This document shows, in pieces, positions 43,352 to 51,896 of a DNA stretch of 64,000 bases. The notes under the pieces are model-generated. The model ran no database searches. It saw only the letters and a list, made by a program, of their open reading frames with translations, and was not told where the DNA came from. The position numbers were made by a program, and so were the translations under genes. The stretch comes from CAZNPU01 sp964575335 (GTDB taxonomy: Bacteria; Planctomycetota; Phycisphaerae; Phycisphaerales; SM1A02): NCBI GenBank assembly GCA_964575335.1, contig CAZNPU010000002.1, positions 1 through 64,000 on the forward strand. The letters run 5' to 3'. The first letter of the stretch is position 1. Every line of letters begins with the position of its first letter.

Positions 43352-43741
43352 TTAGTTGCGCATCGACTGAGCCAGTTCGGTGATCGCTGCACACAGCGTA
43401 TCGCGGTCGACCGGCTTGGTGAGGATGCGGTAGCCGCGCAGATCGTCGGGCAGCATGTTGATGTTGCTGTAGCCGGTGATGAAGAGGAACGGGCAATTGC
43501 GGTACCGCAGCGCGCGGGCGATCGGCTCGCTTGTGCCGGAGCTGAGATTGATGTCCAGCACAGCAACGTCGATGGGGTGCTGCTTGATGAGATTGACCGC
43601 TTCCTGTGTTGTGGACGCTGGTCCGATGACGGTGAATCCGCAGGATCGCAGCAGCACCTCAATAGCCTTGGCGACAAGAAAGTCGTCTTCCACAACGAGC
43701 ACTCGGAGTTCCGAGCCGTCGGCGGCATCAGCAGCAATCAT
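43352..43741 (-). CDS. Single-domain response regulator
   Basis: This 129-residue receiver has the full phosphorylation site: acidic pocket VVEDD (residues 17-20), phospho-acceptor Asp63 in VLDINL, Thr/Gly switch ITGYS near 88-92 and Lys109 in LTKP. There is no output domain, so it signals by protein contact or passes phosphate on. The gene lies 140 bp downstream of an HWE/HisKA_2-type histidine kinase on the same strand, which is its likely partner. Single-domain receivers of this sort often follow HWE kinases. Confidence 0.9.
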   Translation of the reverse strand: MIAADAADGSELRVLVVEDDFLVAKAIEVLLRSCGFTVIGPASTTQEAVNLIKQHPIDVAVLDINLSSGTSEPIARALRYRNCPFLFITGYSNINMLPDDLRGYRILTKPVDRDTLCAAITELAQSMRN

Positions 43742-43881
43742 GCGAACCGTTCCTTATCTCGTAAGACCGTATGCCGAACCAGTTACCGCAATGTGGATGA
43801 ATGATGCCGCAGCAGCGTTTCTGCCGGATGTCACCGCAACAACAACGATGCCCGCACACGCATCAGTGTAACCTGCTTTAG

Positions 43882-45525
43882 TCAATCCGGAGCGCCTGAA
43901 TCATTGTCGGCCTGCCGAGGCGCGAATGATGAATCAGCATCCAAGGGCAACGGAATCGTGATCGAACATCGCAACCCTTGCGGTTCAAAGCGCAGGATCG
44001 CCCGCCCGTGAAGCTGATGCGCCGCAATGCGTTCGATCAACTCGGTGCCGAAGCCGCGGCGAGTCGGGGGCTGCACGTCCGGCGCATCGTGCTCACGCCA
44101 TACCAGGCGCAGCCGATGTTTTCCATTTCGGCCAATCCTTGTTTCCCACGCAACATGAACGCGGCCTGCAAGCTGCGAGAGCGCGCCATGCTTGACGGCA
44201 TTGGTGGTCAGTTCATGAACAATCATGCCAAGCGGCGGTGCGATCGCGGCAGGCAGCATGATCAGCGGCCCATCCAGACGCACACGATTGACATCCCCGC
44301 ACCCGCGGTATGGTTCAAGCAGCCGGGAAAGCATGTCATGAAGCGATATGCTGGACCAGTCTGAATCAGCGAGCATTTCGTGCGATACCGCCATCGCGCG
44401 AATGCGCCCGCTGAATGCTCGATAAAACGTCTCCAGCGACGATGCGCCCGCCATGGTCTGCTCTGCAATGGAAAGCACCGCAGCCAGGTTGTTTTTGACG
44501 CGATGGTTCAGTTCCTGCACCATGTGCGCCAGACGTTCTTCAGCAAGTTTGTGCTGGGTGATGTCAATCAGAACGCTCAGGACTGCCGGCTCATCGCAAT
44601 CGACCATTTCAATGGGCATGAGCATGGCGTGCAGAACTCGGCGCGCTCCACGGGCATCGTTGAACAGAAGTTCGGGAATGGTGCTGCGCTGCTTCTGATC
44701 GACAGCTGCATGCAAGGCCTGTTTTATCGCTGCGCGCTGTTTCGCGCCTGCGTCAGCTGGATGCAGCGTCTGGCCGATCAACTGGTCCACTGTTGTGCCG
44801 AATGCGTCAGCAGCGGTTTGATTGGCCAAAAGGATCCGTCCATCGCGGGTGCTGACAAGAATCATGTGCGGCACGAGGTCGATGATCTGCCGCAGTTGCC
44901 GCTCGCTGGCTTTGACTTTTTCCGCTTCGCGCCGCCGCTCTGCCGCCTGAATTGCCATGGCGACAAAGTCCGCCATTGAGCCGGCGAAAACCTGCTCCTC
45001 AACGGTCCAGTGCCGCATCGCCCCGATGTGTTCGTGACAGATCAGGCCGATCATGCGGCCGCCGATGCGGACCGGCGCATCAAGAAGCGACGTAATGCCA
45101 AGCGGCTTGAGATACCCCTGCGCAAACTCGCATGTGCGCGGGTCATGCTGGGCATCGTCAACTGCAAGCGTTCGATCCTTCATGATCGCGCGGAAGTAGC
45201 TGGGATAGTCCGATGCGCACAGCACGACGCCCCTGCTGTGACGTTTGCGAGTGCGCTCGTACTGCGAGACGCAGTGAATTTTCAAGCGGTCTTCACTGAA
45301 CAGCCAGATGCTTACCCGTTCAAGATCAAGCGTTCTGGCTGCGGCACGGGCAATCTCGCGAAACGCTTTGTCCTGCAATCCCTGCCCAATGGCGGAGCTG
45401 CACGACAGCGCCATGAGCACGGCATTGTGCGTTCGCAATACCTGCTCAAGAGCGTCGGTTCGTCGCGCGTGTCCTTCAGCACCGGTCTGCACGCTGTTCC
45501 TCACGATCGCCAATGCGGGCAACAC
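43882..45525 (-). CDS. GAF-PAS histidine kinase of the HWE/HisKA_2 family
   Basis: This 547-residue soluble kinase has no transmembrane helix. A GAF domain spans about 45-195 (DLERVSIWLFSED, PLGITSLLDAPVRIGG), a PAS domain about 215-335 (LVPHMILVSTRDGRILLANQ, ending near DITQHK). The dimerisation helix carries the phospho-His in ELNHRVKNNLAAVLSIAEQ. The ATPase domain has the N-box VHELTTNAVKHGAL and G-box RRGFGTELIERI. The HRVKNNL box is the signature of HWE/HisKA_2 kinases, which include many light and stress sensors. The GAF lacks an obvious Cys for a bilin. The paired receiver gene is downstream. ATG 45525 has no clear ribosome binding site. Confidence 0.88.
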   Translation of the reverse strand: MLPALAIVRNSVQTGAEGHARRTDALEQVLRTHNAVLMALSCSSAIGQGLQDKAFREIARAAARTLDLERVSIWLFSEDRLKIHCVSQYERTRKRHSRGVVLCASDYPSYFRAIMKDRTLAVDDAQHDPRTCEFAQGYLKPLGITSLLDAPVRIGGRMIGLICHEHIGAMRHWTVEEQVFAGSMADFVAMAIQAAERRREAEKVKASERQLRQIIDLVPHMILVSTRDGRILLANQTAADAFGTTVDQLIGQTLHPADAGAKQRAAIKQALHAAVDQKQRSTIPELLFNDARGARRVLHAMLMPIEMVDCDEPAVLSVLIDITQHKLAEERLAHMVQELNHRVKNNLAAVLSIAEQTMAGASSLETFYRAFSGRIRAMAVSHEMLADSDWSSISLHDMLSRLLEPYRGCGDVNRVRLDGPLIMLPAAIAPPLGMIVHELTTNAVKHGALSQLAGRVHVAWETRIGRNGKHRLRLVWREHDAPDVQPPTRRGFGTELIERIAAHQLHGRAILRFEPQGLRCSITIPLPLDADSSFAPRQADNDSGAPD

Positions 45526-45662
45526 ATTTTAGCCGGCCTGCTGGTTCGGCAATGGCAAGAGCAATGGCGATGGTGAGAATGTTTCTTCCCCCCTCCGTAC
45601 TCTGCAGCCCGTGATGATCACAGCTGCAGGCGTGCTTCGTCCCGATGGGTTTGCAGTTTTAT

Positions 45663-46742
45663 TTAATCCAAAGACAGCGGCGAAGCCGTGGGGCTGGTCT
45701 TGCTCCGTGATATGCCTGTTCCTGTATTGAGCGGCGACGTCGTAAGCGAGCCGTTCGCGGGCTGCAGTGCATAGGCGTGCAGGACCGGCAGATGATCGGA
45801 GGGATAAAACCGGCGGTTGCTTTCATGATGCGCCAGCCCCTGCCGCCAGAGAATCTCTTCGTCGATCAGTTCAGGCTTGTACGATGGCGTCGCCACGAAG
45901 ATGTAATCAATGCGTTTTTTCACATTGCCGCGGCGGCTGCCCTTGGTCAGTGCATTGACATCGTTGAAGTTGTGGAACTGCAACCCGCCTGTGAGTGTTT
46001 GGTCATCCAGCAGGTCCAATTCATCTGCGTCAGGTTGGGCGTTGAAATCACCGCCGAGAAAAATCACATCAGCAGGCACTTCCGCCTGACGCTTCGCCAT
46101 CCACTCCAGCGTTTCCTTCAACTGCTTGCGTCGAACGTGACGTTCGAATCCCCAATTGGTGAAGTGAACGTTCACCACGCGCACGCGGCCGATGTCCGGC
46201 ACCAGAAACTCCCCCATCACACTGACGCGGCGAAATCCCAGCAGCAGCCGGCTGGTCTGGGTTTTCATGTGCAGCGCATCGTAATAGACAAATGGATACC
46301 GGCTGACAATCGCGACCCCTTCGTGATCACTGGTGCGTTTGGTGCCCTGAACGTGATGCCCGAGCTGGCGGGCAAGCGCTGCAGCAGTGCTGTTTTCGAT
46401 TTCGCCAGCCGATGATCGTTTGAATCGCACTTCCTGCAACAGAATAAAGTCCGGCACTTCCGGAAGCTCATTTTGAAAATGAGTAGCGATGGCAGCCAGT
46501 TCGCTCGGGCGATCGCGGTGCTGCATGTTGAAGCTCAACACGCTGATTTGATCAGTCAGATTCTCCCCCATGCTGCCGGTCCAGCCCGTTGCGCCCAAGG
46601 CTACGTCTGGCGCTGATGCGGTTTTCAATTTCAAGCTGGAGGCGTTGAGGGTCTGCTTGCCGCCACCATGACAGCCGGAAAGCAGGCCAACCGGCAGCGT
46701 CATGACAGTCAATACGATTACACGACTGATTGTTCTAAGCAC
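45663..46742 (-). CDS. Lipoprotein of the endonuclease/exonuclease/phosphatase fold
   Basis: This 359-residue lipoprotein (lipobox LSGC, Cys24) has an EEP catalytic domain: SFNMQH, FILLQEVRF (Glu metal ligand), VNVHFTNWG, LGGDFNAQP, RIDYIFVATP and the C-terminal SDHLPVL. These residues bind Mg and make an exonuclease III/sphingomyelinase/inositol-phosphatase-type hydrolase. Envelope anchoring suggests an extracytoplasmic nuclease or phosphodiesterase. The substrate is unknown. It is downstream of lysC on the same strand with a 272-bp gap in which I see no gene. Confidence 0.85.
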   Translation of the reverse strand: MLRTISRVIVLTVMTLPVGLLSGCHGGGKQTLNASSLKLKTASAPDVALGATGWTGSMGENLTDQISVLSFNMQHRDRPSELAAIATHFQNELPEVPDFILLQEVRFKRSSAGEIENSTAAALARQLGHHVQGTKRTSDHEGVAIVSRYPFVYYDALHMKTQTSRLLLGFRRVSVMGEFLVPDIGRVRVVNVHFTNWGFERHVRRKQLKETLEWMAKRQAEVPADVIFLGGDFNAQPDADELDLLDDQTLTGGLQFHNFNDVNALTKGSRRGNVKKRIDYIFVATPSYKPELIDEEILWRQGLAHHESNRRFYPSDHLPVLHAYALQPANGSLTTSPLNTGTGISRSKTSPTASPLSLD

Positions 46743-47014
46743 TCAGAGGGTCCTTTGCGTCTTGCGGCATCAAGGGCGCTACGGGCAGGTTCACTCTGAC
46801 CTGACGAGTTCATCCGTGAATGCAGCTGGATTTCTGCGGCAGAATACCAGCTGGCAGCGGAAAAGTCGCCCGATGGGTGGAGAAACCGGACCCATCCATG
46901 ACGCACAAGCACCCCCTACGGTTCACCGCTTTATCAGAAAATCACCGTATACGCGCGGGAATTACGCTGACGGCACAGTGACGCCGCCTGCACGCTTATG
47001 ACGCATGCGGATCA

Positions 47015-48304
47015 TCAATGCGAACCGATGGCATTGTGGCGTGAAGCGCTGCTGACGGTTCTGACAGATCCCCCGTTGCTGGCTTTCCCCAGTTCAAACG
47101 CGTCATGCACCACCTGGAGCGCGCGTTCGCCATCTTGCTTGGGAACGATGCACGAGATCTTGATATCAGATGTGGTGATGTTCGCGATGGGAATGCCTGC
47201 ATCGCCAAGCGCTTTGAACATGGTGGCCGCCACGCCGGTGTGGCTGCGCATGCCGACGCCCGCCACGCTCACTTTGGCCAGGCCGATCTCCACCGCCAGT
47301 TCACCCGTGCCGAGCATTTCCAGGGCTTTGTCAGCAGCGATCTTGACGTCGGCCAGTTCGTTGTGATCGACAGTGAACGACAGGCTGGCCAACTCGCCGT
47401 GCTCGGTTTGCATGATGTCATCGACGACGACGTTCGCATCGGCGATCAGGTTGAACACGATTCCCTGCATGCCGGGGGTGTTGGGAATGCGTCGGAGGCT
47501 GATGCGCCCGAGATCGCGCTTCAGAGCGCAGCCGGCGACAACAATGTCTTCCATGTCAGGCGTCTCCTTGCAGATGATCGTTCCGGCATCAGGCTTGGCG
47601 CTGTGCCGAACGTGTATTGGCACTTCGTACTTCTGGCCGAACATCACCGCGCGGTTGTGCATGACGCCCGCCCCCTGCGAAGCGAGTTCGAGCATTTCTT
47701 CATAGGTGATGCGATCGAGCTTGCGTGCGTTGTGCACGAATCGAGGATCAGCGGTGTATACGCCGTCCACATCGGTGTAGATTTCGCACAGGCCATCCTG
47801 CTGCGCCACGCCCAATGCGGCTGCCAGTGCAACGGCGGTCGTATCCGAGCCGCCTCGTCCGAGCGTCGTGATCTGGCCGTCCGGCGTTACGCCCTGAAAT
47901 CCCGCAGCGACCACGATGCGGCCGGCCTTGAGTTCACGGCGAATACGGTCGGTGTCGATGGATTCGATGCGTGCCTTGTTATGCAGTTCGTTGGTCAGCA
48001 TGCCCAGCTGCGCGCCGGTCATGCTGATCGCATCTTCGCCCAGCGAGTGAATCGCCATCGCCATAAGCGCGATCGACACCTGCTCGCCGGTGGAAAGCAA
48101 CATGTCCATTTCACGCGGGCGTGGGTGATCGGTGATTGCTTCAGCAAGTGCGATGAGTTCATCGGTGGTGTGTCCCATGGCCGACACCACCACCACGACA
48201 TCGTTGCCTGCTCGTTTGGCTTCCACGGCGCGGCTTGCACATCGGAGAATGCAGGGGATATCCGCTACCGAAGTGCCGCCAAATTTCTGCACGATCAATG
48301 CCAT
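47015..48304 (-). CDS. lysC: Aspartate kinase
   Basis: This 429-residue aspartokinase phosphorylates aspartate for lysine, threonine, methionine and diaminopimelate synthesis. The N-terminal kinase domain has VQKFGGTSVA, VVSAMGHTTDEL, the TLGRGGSDTTAVALAAALG loop and a YTDVDGVYTADPR stretch. The C-terminal regulatory region holds two ACT domains (about 265-340 and 345-410), including GVGMRSHTGVAA and ITTSDIKISCIV, for allosteric inhibition by lysine and/or threonine. The length fits the Bacillus/Corynebacterium-type alpha subunit. No neighbouring asd or dap genes are in view. Start ATG 48304 opens directly on the family N terminus. Confidence 0.95.
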   Translation of the reverse strand: MALIVQKFGGTSVADIPCILRCASRAVEAKRAGNDVVVVVSAMGHTTDELIALAEAITDHPRPREMDMLLSTGEQVSIALMAMAIHSLGEDAISMTGAQLGMLTNELHNKARIESIDTDRIRRELKAGRIVVAAGFQGVTPDGQITTLGRGGSDTTAVALAAALGVAQQDGLCEIYTDVDGVYTADPRFVHNARKLDRITYEEMLELASQGAGVMHNRAVMFGQKYEVPIHVRHSAKPDAGTIICKETPDMEDIVVAGCALKRDLGRISLRRIPNTPGMQGIVFNLIADANVVVDDIMQTEHGELASLSFTVDHNELADVKIAADKALEMLGTGELAVEIGLAKVSVAGVGMRSHTGVAATMFKALGDAGIPIANITTSDIKISCIVPKQDGERALQVVHDAFELGKASNGGSVRTVSSASRHNAIGSH

Positions 48305-48494
48305 GGACCCAAGATTCTATCGGCCGCCAACCGGCTCGCTCATGAACAACAGTATTTCCAGCGCGGGTTTGCTGATCAACTCATCACGCATGGTGAAGAT
48401 GCGATCTTTGAAACCGCATCAGCAAATGTCAAAACGCAGCAGGACGATTGCACACATAACGTTGCAATTTTCCGCCGTCATGTTGCTCACTCAT

Positions 48495-49238
48495 TCAGTC
48501 AGTCAACTCGTCGTCAGCTTCAACAGGCCGCGTCGTGCGATAGCTTTCACTGAACCATCGGCCTAGGTCCGCCAGCCGGCAACGATCGCTGCAGAATGGA
48601 TACGTGGGCACAGATTCATCAATGCCCCGGCCGCAGATGCGGCAGCGATGCTGGCGCTGCGGCATGCGTGCTGTCTCTGCCGCTTCCTCAAACGCAGCCG
48701 GATCGGGCACACGGTCCGCCAGTTCAGCCGGAGTGGCAATGGTCAGGAGACGGGCATGTTCACCAAGGTGTTCAAAGCTGATGGCAATATGCCTCTCCGG
48801 CAGGGCTTCGCCCAGGCGGCTTGGCCATTCCACCGCGAGAACGACATCATCTGACGCCAGCAGTTCATGCCAGCCGATGGTCTCCAGTTCCTCTGCCCCG
48901 CGAAGGCGATACGCATCAATGTGAACGAGCGTCATCGGCGACCGATCTGCCGGCGGGGCCTCCCCTTCGCCTTTCTTGGCTGGAGCTGGAGCATATTCCT
49001 GGCAGATGACAAAGGTCGGGCTTGAGACTCTGGCAGGATCGATGCCCAGCCCTTCCGCCAGACCCCGCACGAAATGCGTCTTGCCCGAGCCCAGCGGGCC
49101 TTCAAGCGCCACGATATCGCCGGGCTGCAGCCGCTGCGCCATCGCCTTGGCGTATGCCAGCGTGTGCTGCTCAGATGTGCTGCGTAATGTGGCGCGGATT
49201 GCATTGGAAGCTGATCGATTCACGCTGAATGTTCCCAT
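48495..49238 (-). CDS. tsaE: TsaE tRNA-t6A ATPase fused to a YacG-type zinc domain
   Basis: This 247-residue protein joins two normally separate ones. Residues about 15-175 are TsaE, the ATPase of the TsaBDE complex that makes threonylcarbamoyl-adenosine in tRNA: P-loop LEGPLGSGKTH, SSPTFVICQEY, HIDAYRL and VLAVEWPSRLGE. After a short linker, residues 197-240 are a YacG/DUF329 domain with Cys199, Cys202, Cys216 and Cys220 and the typical FCSDRCRLADLGRWFSESYR; YacG binds zinc and inhibits DNA gyrase in E. coli. A Lys/Glu/Pro-rich insert lies at about 84-100. The gene overlaps the end of thiL by 19 bp, so they are coupled. One unbroken frame covers both domains. Confidence 0.9.
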   Translation of the reverse strand: MGTFSVNRSASNAIRATLRSTSEQHTLAYAKAMAQRLQPGDIVALEGPLGSGKTHFVRGLAEGLGIDPARVSSPTFVICQEYAPAPAKKGEGEAPPADRSPMTLVHIDAYRLRGAEELETIGWHELLASDDVVLAVEWPSRLGEALPERHIAISFEHLGEHARLLTIATPAELADRVPDPAAFEEAAETARMPQRQHRCRICGRGIDESVPTYPFCSDRCRLADLGRWFSESYRTTRPVEADDELTD

Positions 49239-50146
49239 CCCAGTTCGTCAGCGGCAAGCCAGGTTCCCTCATGCTGCACAAGCACCAGACGGTTATCACC
49301 CGGGGGAGACGAAACCACCTCCCCCACCGGCGTGATCGCCGTATCGCCGATGCGCTGCGGAACCGGCCCGCTTGCTGTGAAGCACAGTTCATAATCTTCG
49401 CCATCGCTGATGGCGTTTCGCCAATCGCATCCTTCGTGACATGGAATCGCTGCTGCATCCAGTCGAATCTGCACGCCAGACAACTGCGCGATATGCGAGG
49501 CATCGCGTCCCAGTCCATCGCTGATGTCAATCATGGCGTGCAGGCGATCGCCGAGCAGACGACCCAGATCAAGCGCAAGCTCGATGCGCGGCTCGAACGT
49601 CAAATGCCGCCCCAGCCCGTCTGCCTGCAGCGACCCGCCCAGACTGCCGGTCACATAAACCGTATCGCCAGCCCTCGCCCCACTGCGGGTAATGGGCTGG
49701 TGATCATCTGCCGGTTCAGCCAGCACGGTGACTGAACAAACCAGCGGATGGGCCGCATCAGCAGCGTGAAAGGCCAGATCGCCGCCGATGAGCGGGCAGT
49801 GATACTGATCGGCGGTGGCCCGCATGGCGTCAAATAGCTCGTTGGCCCGGTCTGCGCCAAAATCCGGCGGGAGCACGGCTGCGGCAAGCGTCGCCACGGG
49901 CCGCGCCGCCATCGCGGCAATGTCGCTGAGACTGCGCGCCACCGCCTTGCGGCCGACCAACGCCAGCGGCGTACTGGAAATCTGCACATGACGCCCATCG
50001 ACGATCTGATCAACCGCCGCCAGCACGTTCTGCCGGCTGAGCTTCACCATACCCATGTCATCGCCGGGCGGAATAAGCACACGACCACTCAGACCTGCGT
50101 TGGCTGCATAAACGTGCTGCAACAGTTCAAATTCGCGCATCGGCAT
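49220..50146 (-). CDS. thiL: Thiamine-monophosphate kinase
   Basis: This 308-residue ThiL makes thiamine diphosphate from thiamine monophosphate and ATP. The AIR-synthase-like fold is shown by PPGDDMGMV, VDQIVDGRHV, VGRKAVARSLSDIAAMAA, CPLIGGDLA, VTGSLGGS, MIDISDGLGRDASHI and SDGEDYELCF. All acidic metal and phosphate ligands appear to be there. It overlaps the start of the tsaE-yacG fusion by 19 bp on the same strand, an arrangement also seen in other bacteria. Other thi genes are not in the window. Upstream is a divergent acetyl-esterase-like gene. Confidence 0.93.
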   Translation of the reverse strand: MPMREFELLQHVYAANAGLSGRVLIPPGDDMGMVKLSRQNVLAAVDQIVDGRHVQISSTPLALVGRKAVARSLSDIAAMAARPVATLAAAVLPPDFGADRANELFDAMRATADQYHCPLIGGDLAFHAADAAHPLVCSVTVLAEPADDHQPITRSGARAGDTVYVTGSLGGSLQADGLGRHLTFEPRIELALDLGRLLGDRLHAMIDISDGLGRDASHIAQLSGVQIRLDAAAIPCHEGCDWRNAISDGEDYELCFTASGPVPQRIGDTAITPVGEVVSSPPGDNRLVLVQHEGTWLAADELGWEHSA

Positions 50147-50277
50147 CAGTGTAGCGGCCCGATGGCGTCATTCGCCTTTCCCGGTGCAGACTCTACACTG
50201 AGTTGCCCCAGGCCGGCATCCATAGCCATGACCATGACCAGGCAGCCGGCTCACGATGATTGAATTATTGAGGTGCA

Positions 50278-51354
50278 GTGACGGTGATTTCCGCGCCTGA
50301 CGATTATGGACTTTCGCCTGAGCAGACACTCTCTCATACGGCAGACATTCAGCCGCCTGAGCGATTTGACGCCTACTGGGCGCAGTTCCGCGATGCGATC
50401 GCAACGCTTCCCGAACGCTGGCGCGGAACGATCGATACATCGGTGAATCATGTTGTGATTCCGTCACTGGGCGCGGTGCGCGTGGTGGCACGGCTCTCAA
50501 TGCCCAAGACGCAACCGACAGGCGCAGTGATTACGACGCACGGCTATGGCGGCGTCGGCGACGGCTTTCCTGATGAACCAGAACCGTGGCTGGAGCGAGG
50601 CCTTGCCACGTTGCGATTGCGCGTGCGCGGCTATCCGCCGTCCACAATGGATATAGACGATCTGCGCGGCATGTGGATTCTCCACGGCATCGAATCACCC
50701 GACGCATGGATTCTGCGAGGCGCTGTGGCGGATCTCATTCAGGCATACCGATGCACAAGATCGCACTTCGGCGCAGCAATGCCGATCGTTGTGCATGGTG
50801 AATCGTTCGGCGGCGGCTTGGCGGTGATCGCAACAGCACAACTTGCGGCTCTTGGACATCAACCGCACCGACTGACGCTCGGCCTGCCGACCTTTGGCGA
50901 TTGGCGCTGGCGCAGCATGCACTACTGCAATGGTTCAGGCGGCCAGGTCAATATGATGCTCGATGCTTTGCGAGGCATGGATCGCGAGCGGCTAATGGAA
51001 ACGCTGCTGCTGTTCGATGCTGTGCTGCATGCGAGCAGCGTCGATATCCCCTGCCTGGCCAAACTTGCAGTTCAGGACGACACCGTTCCGGCTCCAACCG
51101 CAGCAGCCATCTATAACGCATTGCCGACTGCGGAAAAATGGCGCTTCGAGACGCGGTATGGCCATTTTGACGGCGGCATTGCGGACATGCGGCGGCACGC
51201 TCTGTTTGAGCGGCTTCACCCGGTATTTGCCGACCCGCAGGTGTCCCCGCAGGAGGCGGTGGAGCCGTATCTGTCACAGATGCGACTCACCCTGCCGCAG
51301 CAGCAGACAAGCTCAACTGGATCATCTGCGTTTTCGTCCGGCCAATCGGCCTGA
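50278..51354 (+). CDS. Alpha/beta hydrolase, acetyl-xylan-esterase (AXE1)-like
   Basis: This 358-residue alpha/beta hydrolase is of the cephalosporin-C-deacetylase/AXE1 type. Features are the N-terminal FDAYWAQFRDAI helix, the oxyanion-side HGYGG near 82, nucleophile Ser in VVHGESFGGGLAV, acid Asp in AVQDDTVPAP and His in RYGHFDGG. Family members remove acetyl groups from xylan oligosaccharides or antibiotics. There is no signal peptide, so the substrate would be cytoplasmic. Start GTG 50278 has GAGG 4 bases upstream. The C-terminal 15 residues are Ser/Gln-rich. No carbohydrate genes are adjacent. Confidence 0.75.
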   Translation: MTVISAPDDYGLSPEQTLSHTADIQPPERFDAYWAQFRDAIATLPERWRGTIDTSVNHVVIPSLGAVRVVARLSMPKTQPTGAVITTHGYGGVGDGFPDEPEPWLERGLATLRLRVRGYPPSTMDIDDLRGMWILHGIESPDAWILRGAVADLIQAYRCTRSHFGAAMPIVVHGESFGGGLAVIATAQLAALGHQPHRLTLGLPTFGDWRWRSMHYCNGSGGQVNMMLDALRGMDRERLMETLLLFDAVLHASSVDIPCLAKLAVQDDTVPAPTAAAIYNALPTAEKWRFETRYGHFDGGIADMRRHALFERLHPVFADPQVSPQEAVEPYLSQMRLTLPQQQTSSTGSSAFSSGQSA

Positions 51355-51748
51355 TCCGGCCTGAAATGAGGCTGCAGATTGCCGCCCAGCCCTTACGCGT
51401 CCGGATCGAATCGCGTTTTTCTCCGCCCATGCGTGCAATCATCAGCCGCTTTGAAGCGTAGTAATTGTTGACAGAGCTGGTGAGGCGATGCGCCTCGTAC
51501 AGGAACGCCAGTTCTTGACGGCAGGCAGCCAGACAGGCAAAGCAGGATGGAGAGAAGCCATGCGAACTCAACCTGCAGCCGGTTCGTACAGTACGTATGA
51601 CCACAGTCACCCGCGCGTCAGAATCTGCTTGCTTTGTGACGCTGCGAACGATGTCTGCCTAGGCGCTCTGCAATCGACTTTTTTCCATTGTCGATGAGCG
51701 TGTGCTCTCGTCGATCAACGAACAGCCTTTCTTCTTTCTCCTCCGCCT
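51355..51748. other. Gene-free stretch before an intrinsic terminator
   Basis: No convincing coding frame is present. A consensus -35 TTGACA lies at 51468-51473 but no good -10 follows at 16-18 bp. With the strong terminator at 51749-51781 the stretch could be a long 3' end of the esterase mRNA or carry a small RNA. Confidence 0.35.
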
Positions 51749-51781
51749 CCGTCCCGGCACCCGCCGGGACGGTGGGTTTTT
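51749..51781 (+). terminator. Strong intrinsic terminator, + strand
   Basis: A perfect 10-bp stem CCGTCCCGGC (51749-51758) and GCCGGGACGG (51763-51772) encloses loop ACCC. TGGG and TTTTT (51777-51781) follow. On the - strand the hairpin is followed by a purine-rich stretch, so it should work only for + strand transcripts. Confidence 0.85.
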
Positions 51782-51896
51782 GAGCATTTGATTTTCATTG
51801 CGTCTGTGCATGGCGATCTGCCTGCCGTCAGACATGCGTCAATGTGAATGTGATCGCAACAGAGAACTGACAATTCATAACTGAATCGCCAGGCTC

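Noticed and set aside
47105..48553. Open frame of 482 codons on the + strand opposite lysC
   Set aside because: It is His/Arg/Asp-rich antisense translation of a well-conserved aspartate kinase, a usual effect of high GC third positions.
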